64,000 nucleotides of DNA from Paragorgia papillata (Eukaryota; Cnidaria; Anthozoa; Scleralcyonacea; Coralliidae). Positions 25,190 to 40,426 of this stretch are shown here, piece by piece. Numbering within the stretch: the stretch's first letter is position 1; every line of letters starts with the position of its first letter. The stretch is taken from NCBI GenBank assembly GCA_035771165.1, contig JAWNZC010000409.1, positions 372,001 to 436,000 on the forward strand. The letters are read 5' to 3'. The position numbers and the translations under genes are program-made. The notes below the pieces were generated by a model. The model did not search any database. It saw only the letters and a program-made list of their open reading frames with translations, and was not told the origin of the DNA.

Positions 25190-27099
25190 TCACAACGTTG
25201 ATTGGATTTTACCACAAAAAAGATTTACAAAAGTAGTTGAAAATAACATGTAGTACACCAGTGGTGGTAGAATAATAAAGTAATAAAAATTCTGAAACTT
25301 ATCTCAAATGTATTTGTTATTGCTAACATCTGTCTACCCACTTCGAAAGAAATTATTCGACACTTTAACTTCATCGAATGGTTGCCATGGTAACCAAGCC
25401 ACGCCCTTTAAAAGGTATTTTTTAAGCCTTCACGCCAACTTCTATAGCTTCAATACTACATAGCTTATGAGGTTCATATGAATAGAATATGTTATACGAA
25501 TATAGTGCAATGCAATGAAGCTAACATTTACATGTAAACATGTTTAGTGTACAAAATATTCAACTTTTTTGCAACGATTGGCAATTTTGGCCACACCCAG
25601 TCGTTATTGACAGATTTTATTACCACATGAATCAAACAACTGTTTGTTTTTTCAGGTTTATTGCATAGCAATATTAGTAAGGAACAATACTTGTAAATTT
25701 CATGGCACTACCTTAAATACTTTAAGTGAGAGAAGTGTTAAGCTTTGAAGCTTGCCGTGAAATTTGATCTTTCAGAAAAAGGACGTTAAGGGGGTCTTGG
25801 ACAAAAAAAATTCGAAATTTTGAATTTTTTGTTTTTGTGAAATAGACACCCTCAACTATCTAACTTTCCACGGGCAAGTGTATTTCCTGAGTATTTTCAC
25901 TAATTTAACGCCAACGATACGTTCTTTATAGCGAGGTATTGAAAATGGTGTCCGTTTTCATCGCAACGCAGAGCAGATTTTTCCCCCGTTTTACGCTAAT
26001 TGCCGTGCCTCTATTTACCCCCTTAAGCTATACAATTCCTTTCATGACGTATATCCTTTTCTAAACATGTTTTTTTCATCGCGGGCGGGTCTATTTGAAT
26101 ATTTTCGTTAACGGTTGATTAGCGAGAGAGTTTTGCAACGAGTGGATGTGTTTCATGGCTCTCATGGAACTGCTTCCGAGTACTTCTCAGTTTCCACATT
26201 GTCGTGTTCTAGCTGGTGAGGACATTATAAAGACCAATGATACCGATCTCCTGATCTTGTAGAAGAACTTACAGATCCTCTGGCTTCAAGCTAATGGGGG
26301 AGGCTGTCACGACAGGAAACTAGGAGCGTCCGCCATGTTGTAAAACACAAATTTGTCCCTAGCTCAATAAGTGTCGAAGAAAAGGAATTCTTAAAACTTA
26401 GAGACATAAGTGTGACTGTGTAATCTCTCGCTTAGGTTGTATTTCGGTTTCCCTTTTGTACTTGCTGTTTGAGTTAGGTGTAATTCCCCTTGTTATTTAC
26501 ATTGGGCTACGGCTCATGCCATTTTTATTGCAGAGTACTTATACTGGCATATATTAAAGTGTTTTTCTTGAGCAAAGTTACTGTCAAAATGATCGCCAGA
26601 CTGTCAGTAACATTCTTAGATAAAAATAATCTTCACTAATGTCACAGAAACGGTTTGAAAAGACGCTTTCCAAACCGGTCAGAAGCCGTATAAATTAAGA
26701 CGAGTCAGTTTCAGACGAGACGGCACCATAATTTTCACACGGCATCAGAATTTTCACAACAACTGATAAATATCTAAAGCTGGTTTACCTTTTCTGTACA
26801 CTTTCTGACACACATATTAAACTATATATCTAGTCCTCTAAACATTTGCAACATCCCCAAACAAAAACTATCCACTGAAAGTAAACAATAAGCAGTACTC
26901 GAAGCCGAGGAAGAAACGTTCCACATTCCTTTCCGTCTCGCCGACAAATAATATTATTCAGACCAAACTGTAAACAACAAACCCAATAGGTTACGGATCA
27001 TACTTTTCGCGTAAAAAATATGCATCTAATTTTTTAATTAGTTGTCTGAAGATCGTCCACGGGCGTGAAACTCCGAGTAACAACGAACACGTTTTAAGT

Positions 27100-27103
<4 letters not shown>

Positions 27104-27158
<55 letters not shown>
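27104..27158. repeat. (TA)n microsatellite
   Basis: About 27 TA dinucleotides with one TG interruption, just beyond the broken end of the tandem array. Confidence 0.97.
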
Positions 27159-27410
27159 CCACTGTTCGGAATTCTATAAATTAAACATCTTAAATTTAAA
27201 GTTTTAAGTAATATTTAAAACATGAGCAGCAGTGTTTTATCAGATTTAAAACACGAGGCGATAGAATCTAAGCCGAGAAAATCAAAGCTAAAGTTTATGT
27301 AAATCAGGTGGTTTCTTTATCAAATATAAAACCACGGACATGGTACGATTTCCTTTGTGTATTCCTCACGAATTATTAATGAGTTTTTTAATTATAATTA
27401 TATTATTGAA

Positions 27411-27993
27411 AACAATAGAGGTTTAATTCTCCAAAGAGTTCAAAACGCATGTGCAGGGTTTGTCCTGGAAAGATATGCATCAATCGACGTAGTTTAAATT
27501 GGTTGCCGGTTGAAAGAATGAGGGAATTAACTCTTCTGAAAATGACACACAAATCACTCTACAACCAAGCATCCCCAGAATACTTGAAACTAGAACTACA
27601 TGTAGTAAACTCTTATAATTTACGATCCCTGACAGCACCAAAATTGGAGATTCCAAAAGAAACAGGCACATTTCAAGATAGCGCAGCTAAATGTTTTAAT
27701 GTCCTACCGGATAATATTAGATCAGAAACCGATTTTAATAAATTCGGCAGGATTGTCAAGAACTATTTATTCGAAATGGACTAGTAGATGTAATTAGTAC
27801 GTATTATAATTCATTCTGCGATAAATTTCTATATATTAACTTACCAACATTTTTTTAATTTCTTTCATAACAAATTTGTAGTAGATATTTAAATGTATAA
27901 TGTGTAATGAAATATATTTGTAGTAATATATTTAGATGTATTAGTTAAATTTAGTAGGCGAAGAGCCATTTTGTGGATGTACTACTAATAAAC

Positions 27994-28061
<68 letters not shown>
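27411..28061 (+). mobile_element. LINE 3' fragment (CR1/L2-like) with (ATT)n tail
   Basis: From 27411 the sequence encodes the C-terminal part of a LINE reverse transcriptase: LQRVQNACAGFVLERYAS, then after a frameshift LNWLPVERMRELTLLKM, GTFQDSAAKCFNVLPDNIRS and a stop at 27782-27784. An untranslated tail and a (ATT)n run at 27995-28061 follow. The N-terminal endonuclease and catalytic YxDD parts are missing (5' truncation), so the copy is dead. Family level is by resemblance. Confidence 0.85.
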
Positions 28062-28063
<2 letters not shown>

Positions 28064-28434
28064 TGTTACCATTCTACATATCGACTATATTGTTGCAAGT
28101 TATAATTCGTTCATTGCTGTAGCATTACGTACAGTGAATCAAGTAATAGTTAAATTGTTGTGTGATTCCAATCTTGATTCATTGTACTTATCACACTGTA
28201 TATTATTACTAGTTTTTTAACTAGTAATAATATAAATCATATATATAATGATATATATCATATATATAATCGTTATGATTGCAAACGCAACTACGGTGAA
28301 TTGTGTTGTAATAAAATTGGTTAATTCTATTGCTGATTCATTGTTCTTGTACTACTGTATATCGTCATTAATTAATTAATTACCTATATATTATTATATG
28401 TATATCATATTCATTTTCTTCTCTTAAAATCTAG
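28062..28434. other. AT-rich stretch upstream of an acceptor site
   Basis: No gene is seen. It contains small palindromes (ACTAGTTTTTTAACTAGT; CATATATATAATGATATAT). It ends in a pyrimidine-rich tract and AAATCTAG, the acceptor of the following exon. Confidence 0.55.
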
Positions 28435-32982
<4,548 letters not shown>

Positions 32983-33321
32983 GGTTAATATTCAGTGAAT
33001 AAACATTTTATGTACTACCATTTCAGCAATTCAAGCGCAACAATAGCATAGTTTTTTTTCTGCAAACAAGAATTGTAATCGTCTTGTAATGCGCCTTAAC
33101 TTTGACAAATAAAACTTGAAACGAATCAGTTAATTGTCACATTTGTCTTCGGTAAAGACCTACTTAATTAATATAAAGAAATTTGCTTATTGGTTATAGG
33201 TAACAAATCACATTGTCAATTACTAACTCGTTTATATGGTCGTTGCTGATTAGGGTTAGTGTTTTTGTTTAGGTTAGGTTATAGGTATATAGGTGTCGTT
33301 CACTGGTCTCAATATAGGCCA
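32983..33321. other. 3' flank of the two-domain gene
   Basis: Contains AATAAA at about 32997 for the upstream gene and a second AATAAA near 33108. Nothing else is recognised. Confidence 0.5.
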
Positions 33322-33522
33322 GTTGCACGATGTTGCTCGCGCATCATTTTGGCAGGTTACAAACATGAACACATGGCCAATAATAAATGAGATTTAAATT
33401 AAATATAGAAAGAGTTCCTGATGCTAATATCTTCAAAAATTGCCGAATTTCTTTCATTTACCACATTTGCTTGCATGCATGTAGCCCCGAAAAGTGATGC
33501 GTGCGCATGATCGTGTAACCCG
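33322..33522. mobile_element. Short MITE with ~28 bp diverged terminal inverted repeats
   Basis: The left end (GCACGATGTTGCTCGCGCAT) matches the complement of the right end (ACACGATCATGCGCACGCAT) with a few mismatches. The interior is about 130 bp and non-coding. Confidence 0.6.
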
Positions 33523-33580
33523 CGTATAACACGATTGCTGATCATTTCCTATTGTCAGCAGTAAACATTTTGAAGCCAGT

Positions 33581-33606
33581 GAACTATATATATATATATA
33601 TAGTTC
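33581..33606. repeat. Perfect 26 bp palindrome with TA core
   Basis: GAAC plus a TA run plus GTTC reads the same on both strands. A second TA run follows at about 33627-33645. Confidence 0.9.
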
Positions 33607-33645
33607 AATCTACAGACACGGTGTTTATATATATATATATATATG

Positions 33646-34260
33646 CCTAGAAGGCTGACTACCAATCAAAAAGTGAAGCAAAAAATGACGGGCATGGGGC
33701 ATTCTTGGACGCCAGTTCCACGCCCATACGTGGTCATATGCGGCTAATTTTGTTTAATATGTAAAGCCAAGCTAGAAACATCACAAAAACAGCCGAATTT
33801 CCATTCTTACATATAATTAAAAAATATAAAAATAACTGCCATTTTGTAACCTACGGCAAACAAAATGGCAGTTGTTTTTATATTTTTTAATATTTCCCTT
33901 TTAGCTAAAGTCTTGAAGTTTCTATACCAAATAGCATTTTTCAATAGCTTCAGTTTCTTATACGGCCCAACGTTCAGCGTTAAGTATTTCAGCTCAAAAC
34001 TCAGAAAAACTAACATTTAAAGATTTTTGGCTTCATCCATTCATAGGGCCTGACTTGTGGAGTTAGCGTTCCAGTTTACTTGGAGTTTAATGAGACAACA
34101 CCAGTAAAGACAATACCAGTAATGGTACTGACATTTTTAAAATCATACAATAACATTCTTGTGTTTGGCAAATGTAGCAACAACAAATACGAAATGGATG
34201 AAGATGTTCTCTCATGTTGAATTTGGAAGTCAACAGGTGTATAGCCAGATATTCCTTATT
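33646..34260. other. Intergenic stretch without a recognised gene
   Basis: Only short AT-rich open frames. An ATTTTGTAACC and GGCAAACAAAATGGCAG pair near 33842-33870 is a weak local inverted repeat. Confidence 0.45.
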
Positions 34261-34500
34261 GGAGAGGGGGTATGAGCAGGGCCACCAGGGGGGGGATCTA
34301 GGGGGCAAGTTGCCCCAGGCCCCAAACTTGAGAAAGGCCCTCTAAAAATTTTGAGATATGAGTTTTTGATGTAAGGAAACATGATGTCATCAGGGGCCCC
34401 CAAATTGATCCATGTGACATCATCACGAGCCCAAAATCAATAATTTTCCCTGGGCCCCACAATTTCTCTCAGCGGCCCAGGGTATGGGAACAGTCAGAGT
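34260..34500. mobile_element. Remnant of a G/C-rich-ended DNA transposon (possibly hAT-like)
   Basis: The run GGGGGCAAGTTGCCCC, AGGCCCC and, further on, GGGCCCC and GGCCCAGGG resembles the ends of dead hAT-type elements with CAGGG-like termini. A related sequence (GGCAAGTGCCAGGGGCC) occurs near 36903. No coding region or target duplication is visible. Confidence 0.35.
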
Positions 34501-34799
34501 GGAGAAGTCACCAGCAGCTCTGCAATTTTACGTAATTTCGGAGGCAAGAATGAATCCATTGTTAAGACTTTGCATTGATTAAAAAAAACAACTACCAAAT
34601 TACACTAGTATTTCATCTTCAACACTTTTAACTTTTGTCAAGAACAACTAAACAAGAATTACCATATTGTATATTTATCTATACCTGTCGTATTTTTATG
34701 CCTCATGTTAACATGATGCCAGCAATGACGTGTCCATCCATTTCCGTGTTATAATAGCAAAGAATAATAAAAATAAAAGTACAATGCTTGTAGGAAAGG

Positions 34800-34860
34800 T
34801 ACGTATGGGGGTGGGCAGGTTGAACCCCCCTGAACCCCCCACTTACTACGCCACTGAAAG
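34800..34860 (-). mobile_element. DNA-transposon end, CAGTGGCGTAG type
   Basis: Read on the minus strand from 34858 the sequence begins CAGTGGCGTAGTAAGTGG and continues into G-rich sequence. That pattern is typical of hAT-type termini. The other end was not found. Confidence 0.4.
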
Positions 34861-35181
34861 CCACCATGAAAATGACCATCATAAACATAAAAAAATGACC
34901 AATCTACTTAAATGTGTACATGCTGCTATCCTCCTTCAAAGATGTGGGGGTTGGGATGCCAGGGGAATGTACTATACAAAGTTATATTGTATATGTTTTT
35001 TTGCCTTATACAATTCAAGTGTATTAAATACAGGTAAGAAATGTGAAAATCACTTACAAAACAGGATAAAATTCTGACAATCCTAAACGTTGAAGTAGGC
35101 CTATCATAGATGGTCCAGCTCCAAAACAAAGACACAGGAGTCCAAACAGAATTGTAATGTCATTTTTAGCATTCTGATCTC

Positions 35182-36368
35182 TCACATCGATGTTAAAAGA
35201 TGAACAACAGCTTTCATTTTCATCTCAGGAGTTTTAATAACATTCGGTGACAGAACAAGTTGCTCCAAGACAGTTGTAGGGCAATTATCATGAAGCTTAT
35301 CTAATATAACTTCAAACAATAATGGATGGAGGATGGTTGTCAGATCTTTAGTATCACTGCCCCTTAGACCAAGGTCAAATACTTACTTTGCCATGTTGAT
35401 CTCATGCTTGGTAGCATCTTTCTCAGATATGGAAAGCAATCCTCCAAGCATTTGTCCACTTTGAACAATTTCTTTGTATAACTGAGTTATGGATTCTTGT
35501 TTGGACATGATTTTCGTTGATAGTAGTACATATCCATCAAATGCTCCTTGTACTTCATTTAGCTGGTCAGAAAGTTCATAATGTTTTGGGACAAGTTCAA
35601 CCATTTTTGAAGTGAGTTCTTGAATGTCTATTCCCATTTCTAAAGTATTTACCACAACATCGTTTTCTCTCTGTGTCGGATTTACCACATCCTCTAATTC
35701 TTCACCAAAAGTTGCAGCAGCACTTGATACTTCAATTGATTTTAATTGTTGAGTCAAGTTGTCCATGTCAGGTAGTGGGTCAGTAGCCTCGCACACAGAC
35801 GAACCTAAAATTTTAAAAAAATATTTAAATTAGACTACCAGTATATATGATACATTATGTAGCCTGCATAGCTGGCTTTCTGCGGGTTCGGACAAACCTG
35901 TTCTGTTCTAGAAACTTTAAAACATTATTTTACCTACACTTCAGTCAACGGGAAAATTGCTGATTCAAATCCCACTCAAGTCAACAATATTCCCATTGAC
36001 TGCAGTGTAGGTAAAATTATGTTCTAATGTTTACGTGGTTACCTTATGTTGTTCTACAAATATGTCCATAAAAACATTTAATCCTCACCTTCTGTTTGCA
36101 TGGTCTGGGAATGCGAAAGCAGCTGCATTTCGCTGACTTCATCAATATCGGTAATACCTATAAGTATAAGAATGCATTATGCTGTTACTAAAATGTTGTG
36201 TATAAATATATAGTAATTATAAAATACAGTTGACAATTATAGAACTCATTACTATGTATATGTGTGTGCGTCACACACTGTGTATATTTATTTTATATAT
36301 ACACTTTTTAAAAATACCTTGGAATGAGAGTTGTGTCTTACATTCTGGTATGGAACTTGAATGTCTGC
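35182..36368 (-). CDS. Uncharacterised coiled-coil protein, 3' four exons
   Basis: Minus-strand exons 36318-36368, 36089-36157, 35387-35804 and 35182-35362 join in consistent phases (1, 1, 2) with GT-AG borders. The stop is TGA at 35182-35184. The first visible exon starts in mid-codon, so upstream exons exist but were not found. About 239 residues are visible: a Ser-rich start (RHSSSIPECK), an acidic part (ITDIDEVSEMQ), a heptad-like charged region in the long exon (IDIQELTSKMVELVPKHYEL, KIMSKQESITQLYKEIV) and a C-terminal block rich in Leu and Val (LTTILHPLLFEVILDKL). I do not recognise the family. Agreement of phases across three introns and clean splice sites support a real gene. The 284 bp intron contains a hairpin MITE. 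Confidence 0.7.
35921..36020. mobile_element. Hairpin MITE inside an intron
   Basis: Left arm 35921-35960 (TTTTACCTACACTTCAGTCA) pairs with right arm 35983-36020 (TGACTGCAGTGTAGGTAAAA). Arms are about 38 bp with few mismatches and a loop of about 22 bp. It sits in the intron between two exons of the minus-strand coiled-coil gene. Confidence 0.75.
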
Positions 36369-37356
36369 CTATACAGTAGAACAATACAGTATAATAAGAA
36401 AGATCAAGCCATTATAAAATTATAGTATTTGAAGGTTTCTCGTGAATCAATGAGGATCAACTCGAAATACGGATAATAAATGTAACTTAGAAATGAATAT
36501 TTATATTATGTTATCATAGTCACAGATAATTGGGGAAACCAGTGAAACACACTAAATAAGAACACTACAGGATTTATTTGCTTTGCATCCATATAATATT
36601 TAAGGAAGATCCACAGTGGTCATGTGAGGACAATCCAACCAACTACAGTATCACAATGAAAGATCTAGCCATTCCCAATCACCACTGTATCTGGCATTTT
36701 TAATTATTTAAAAAGTAAGAGGTATTTCAGCTTATTGATTAAATGTTCCCCTTAACCACTAATGCTAATATACTCATTTGAGAAACTATTTAAATATAAA
36801 CTCAAGCTTCATTTCATTTGGATATCAAAACGCCCAAAAATATTTTCTGTTGTTGGACATCCATATTCGAGATGAAGTGGTGGATCAAGGGGAAGGCAGT
36901 TTGGGCAAGTGCCAGGGGCCTCGCAAATTTTTGGGACCTTTTGGCGAAAATATTTCAGAATTATTCCCAAACAGAAAAACCTATGCATGCTATAAGAAAT
37001 CTAGACTTTGAAATCATAGTTTGTAAATATCTTAGAAATAGAACCAAAGTTCCAGAAATGTAGGTTGAGTACCATAGATAAACACAAACATTTTTACAAG
37101 CTAGCTATTCACAGCTGACATCTGGTTGATATTATTTTGTGTTTTTTTGTTTAATTTTCTCCGATTTTTCAAGTCTCTTTTTGACTTGGGGGGGATGGGC
37201 AGATGTGAGTCAGCTATTAAAGTGCCATGGGCCCCGCTCATGTTTGAGTCACCCTTGTCCAGATGAAAGAGTAGATTGAACAAACCTCGCCTCTGTTTAC
37301 ATTTAGGAGATGTAAATTCTTTCTGTGGATCCGGAGATGCTTTCGAAGCTTGCACT
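36369..37356. other. Intergenic or intronic stretch
   Basis: May be intron of the minus-strand coiled-coil gene whose 5' exons are missing. A G/C-rich fragment at 36885-36960 resembles the element remnant at 34260. No exon could be phased onto the one at 36368. Confidence 0.4.
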
Positions 37357-37363
37357 ATTTAAT

Positions 37364-38560
37364 ATAGGCTCAGATTCCAGCCGTTGGGTCTCGGTGCGCC
37401 CGCGATCCCTCGCCCAACCAACGGCTGGGCGCATCGGTTTTATTCCTTGTCCGTGACGTAATGGTTAATATTTAAATAACTTACAATTATGCAAATAACA
37501 CTAAGGACCATCTCTCTTCTTTATTGATTAAAAACTGCCAGTGGGATGTACAGTGCACACATTTTGTCAATAAAACTGATGATCGAAAATATTTTACGCC
37601 TGCTAGTTGTAGCAAGAACAAGTATTGGGTGAAGATTACGTCAATAGAGCGAGTACGACGATCTTGATATTCTGATCACAGACTCGTTTGCCTTCGACGA
37701 GTGGAAAAGATTAAAAGCGAAAGACTTTCAGGAGTTATAGCATTTCTCTTCAAGGCGTAAAGCATGTATAATTTATTATCAGTTGAACGCGTGATTTTAT
37801 CACAATTCATGAAGTTTTGACATTTGCTGGCGAGAATGTTTTGCTGCACTGTTCTATTTATATCATGCAGTGAGCCGTTGGCCAATCATATTCAAGTGGT
37901 TCCACGGTCAATTCAGATTTCAAATGAGATCATCAACATTTTTTTCTTTCCCATCAGCGTCTCGCTACAAATTTACTTTGAGAAGCCGTGTGTTACGCTA
38001 AACTTGTCATATCTAACAATTTTTGTCGTTAATATTTTAATCATATTCTATTCACGGATTCGACTGTGATAGTATGATAATCAATCACTTGTGTGTGAAT
38101 TGTTGAATATGGAAGATTTTACACTTATTCTAATGCGATTCCAAACGTAAAGTAATCTAATCTAACCTCCCCTGCATGAATATATATCATGGCTTGCATG
38201 AATCTTTAGGTTTAAATCAGATTGGTGTATTAAACTACTAACAGGCATTCAGAATTCAATAACAGTTTGTGTCCTCTTTGTGGAATGCTATTTTCTTTCC
38301 AAGGAAAGCCAGAGTTATCGACTGCTAACAAACGTCAAAATTTTGTGATAAAATTATATCGAAGTTTCGCTAATCGTACTTATCGAAACATATAATTATT
38401 TACGTTTCGTCATTTACGAGTGAAATTTATGGCCCCCAAAATCTGGGGGGCTGACATATGATTGGTCGATTTCAACAATGATGAAGCCGATGCGCCCAGC
38501 CGTTGGTTGGGCGAGGGATCGCGGGCGCACCGAGACCCAACGGCTGGAATCTGAGCCTAT
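37364..38560. mobile_element. 1.2 kb non-autonomous DNA transposon with perfect 74 bp terminal inverted repeats
   Basis: The left end 37364-37437 and right end 38487-38560 are exact reverse complements over all 74 bases, starting ATAGGCTCAGATTCCAGCC. The direct repeat ATTTAAT (37357-37363 and 38561-38567) flanks it. Reading one base less gives an 8 bp duplication TATTTAAT. Each terminal repeat also contains its own inverted pair (CAGCCGTTGGG and CCCAACCAACGGCTGGG-like), so each end can fold into a hairpin. The interior has no transposase. The perfect ends and duplication suggest recent movement by a transposase elsewhere. A 7-8 bp duplication fits P or hAT superfamilies, but the ends are not diagnostic. 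Confidence 0.93.
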
Positions 38561-38892
38561 ATTTAATATTAAAGTTAAAAAATTGTTGTAAAAGCAATGT
38601 TCCTGTCAGTGGCAGACTGACAGTGCTGTCACTGAATCAGAAATAATAAATGCACGTATATAACTACAGTATTAACAATAAACAGAAACAAACCTGTTTT
38701 TTTTATTGCCAGCAAAAGACTCTTGTTTTTGTGAATTTTCAGTCAGTACAACTCCATCATAATATAAACCCCTTTATATATTAAAGAATGATATCAAAGA
38801 CAAAGTCTACGTTGCGGCTTAATTCGAGGTTTAAATACAAATCGTTAAATGAAAAGCACTTTCTGGCTTTTCCTCGATACTTGACAGTTATT

Positions 38893-39530
38893 TTAAGCTT
38901 CTTTGGGTATCTCTTTAAGGAGATCTCTTTTGCCCATCGCTTTGAGAAAATCGTGGAAATATAATCGCTGGAGTAGATCATCAACCAGCAATGAATCGCC
39001 TTCCTTCGTAACAATATTTTCTTTCAAGATACCGTCAAGCTTTTCTTGAAAGCGAACGTGTGAAGGTCTTACTACAAAAAATCAGTAATTATGATCCCAC
39101 AGTTACTTGTATCATATTTAAATAAGCTTATTCATAAATGGTTCGCGAATACCGTAGTTTAATACAGAATTTCCTAACCTTTCCTCTTGGTTCCTTTCGG
39201 CGTTACAATCGTTGTACGTATTTCTCTTTTACTGTAGGGGGAAACTGACGGTTGGTTCGGTTCTGTCTCTTCAGGACGACGGACTTTCTCTTCTGTTGCA
39301 GCGCTATTCTTAATAGATTTCATCCGAGTAACAATTCTCCTTAAGACTTCAATTTCCGCCTTTTGACTCTCGATATTTTCCTTCTTCTTTTTTATATCCC
39401 TCAGTTCGCTTTTATAAGTTTAACTTAGAACTGGTATTTTCGAATTCAACGCTTTATATTTATAACGAGGGATCTTCGACTCGGAATGTTTACAGAATGT
39501 AGTTTGGGACTCGTCGCTTTGCTCCGCCAT
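38893..39530 (-). pseudogene. Two-exon gene for a coiled-coil, basic protein with an in-frame stop at codon 37
   Basis: Exon 1 (39179-39530) starts at ATG in a good context (AACATGGCGG) and encodes MAEQSDESQTTFCKHSES. It meets TAA at 39420-39422 and then stays open in the same frame through LRDIKKKKENIESQKAEIEV (coiled coil), an acidic/Pro region and TPKGTKRK (NLS-like). The donor is AAAAG|GTTAGG. Exon 2 begins after the second AG of TAGTAAG at 39067 and continues RPSHVRFQEKLDGIL, LLVDDLLQRLYFHDFLKAM and a stop at 38893. AATAAA lies near 38706. The frame after the stop is clearly coding-like, so the TAA is a recent nonsense change, an allele or an error. The family is not recognised. It may be nuclear, by inference from the basic cluster. 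Confidence 0.62.
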
Positions 39531-39602
39531 GTTCTGGTAAGCACAAATCTTCCCTTGGGTAGGTACAGGACGCGGTCCTTACGTACCAATTGGGTTTTGG
39601 CC

Positions 39603-39675
39603 GGCAACTCTTTCCTTTCCTTCCCCTCTCCTCACTCCCTCCCCCTTCGTTTCCCCTCTCCCCCCTCCCCTCGCG
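39603..39675. repeat. Polypyrimidine tract
   Basis: About 70 bases of almost only C and T on the plus strand (CCTCTCCTCACTCCCTCCCC and similar), just upstream of the minus-strand gene's start region. Such purine/pyrimidine strand asymmetry can form triplex DNA. Confidence 0.85.
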
Positions 39676-39710
39676 TTTTTACTCGTCCCATGCTCTTAAT
39701 TTCTTTCTCA

Positions 39711-39825
39711 GTTATCACTATTGCTCGAAAAGTGGGAAGTGTACACAGTTGCCACTACTGCTCGAAAACTAAAGTGGGAAGGGTACACAGTTGCCACTAT
39801 TGCTCGCAAAGTGGGAAGACACAGA
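39711..39825. repeat. ~50 bp imperfect tandem repeat, about 2.3 copies
   Basis: CACTATTGCTCGAAAAGTGG, then CACAGTTGCCACTACTGCTC and CACAGTTGCCACTATTGCTC repeat with GGGAAG(T/G)GTACACAG in each copy. Confidence 0.85.
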
Positions 39826-39916
39826 GTTGCCTGCGGAGAAGGCTAATGTAAAACAACCTGAAATATGAATAACTTGCGGTATAATTATCTTTTAGTTTGT
39901 AAATTTCCAAAATAGA

Positions 39917-40426
39917 CTACCGTAATGATTCGAATAAGCGCCCGGGACGCTTATTTATTTTTACGAAGGTCGAGGGGGGGGGGGGGGGGGGCGCTTATTT
40001 AATTTCTTAGCAAACGTGCACTGCAATCTAATTCCATAAAAACGCAGAACTTTAATAACAATCTTAACAAGAACAATAACAATAACAAGGATTTAAAAAA
40101 AAACTGAAAACCTAGTCCTCTGCTCTAGTAAAATAGAATACAAGTTATATTTATAATGTAGCTAATTGTTCTCAATCAATGACAAGTTCATCGTCACATG
40201 TACAGTCACTTTCGTCAACAACAAGATTGTCGGGCGCAGCATCCTCGACGTCCGACTCTGTGATTCCGTCGAAAGGGTCACGTTCACGTGATTGGGTAAT
40301 AGCATGTTGAGGGGGGCGCTTATTCGGGAGGGGCCGCTTATTTAAAAATATGCAGTGGAAGGGGGGCGCTGGTTCGAGAGGGGGCGCTTACGAGAAGGAG
40401 GACGCTTATTCGAATCATTACGGTAG
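39917..40426. mobile_element. 510 bp DNA transposon with CTACCGTAATGATTCGAATA terminal repeats
   Basis: The left end CTACCGTAATGATTCGAATA (39917) and its complement at 40407-40426 are perfect over at least 24 bp. The subterminal zones repeat GCGCTTATT and contain a G-run of about 20 (39974-39991). The interior keeps the tail of a transposase-like reading frame (see next entry), so this is an internally deleted copy. Confidence 0.88.
40172..40309 (-). pseudogene. Acidic C-terminal tail of a transposase-like protein
   Basis: The minus strand reads RERDPFDGITESDVEDAAPD, then LVVDESDCTCDDELVID and a stop at 40172-40174. An acidic Asp/Glu-rich tail like this is typical of pogo/Tigger-type (DDE_1) transposases, and the surrounding terminal repeats support a transposon origin. 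The catalytic part is missing. Assignment to pogo is inference. Confidence 0.5.

Larger units (their letters stand above)
1..27029. repeat. Tandem array of a 6.1 kb unit (4 complete units plus a truncated fifth)
   Basis: The same sequence restarts at 1, 6105, 12214, 18313 and 24414, so the units are 6104, 6109, 6099 and 6101 bp. The fifth unit stops at about 27029, after TGCATCTAA, where the sequence turns into unrelated AT-rich DNA. Copies differ almost only by one- or two-base changes in homopolymer runs. Unit 1 also has a few substitutions and an extra CT. The irregular members of the internal minisatellite are the same in every unit, so whole units were amplified or homogenised after that minisatellite formed. 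The window starts inside the array, so the true copy number and left edge are not visible. The truncated unit 5 keeps the gene and the left inverted-repeat arm (from about 26092). Confidence 0.97.

Noticed and set aside
33230..33300. Telomere-like GGTTAGG/TTAGGG motifs
   Set aside because: Only scattered single motifs, not a tandem telomeric repeat.
37824..38069. 81-codon hydrophobic frame inside the 1.2 kb transposon
   Set aside because: AT-rich composition and no transposase motifs. The element looks non-autonomous.
39486..39851. 121-codon plus-strand frame over the start of the minus-strand gene
   Set aside because: It is the antisense of exon 1 continued through a polypyrimidine tract.
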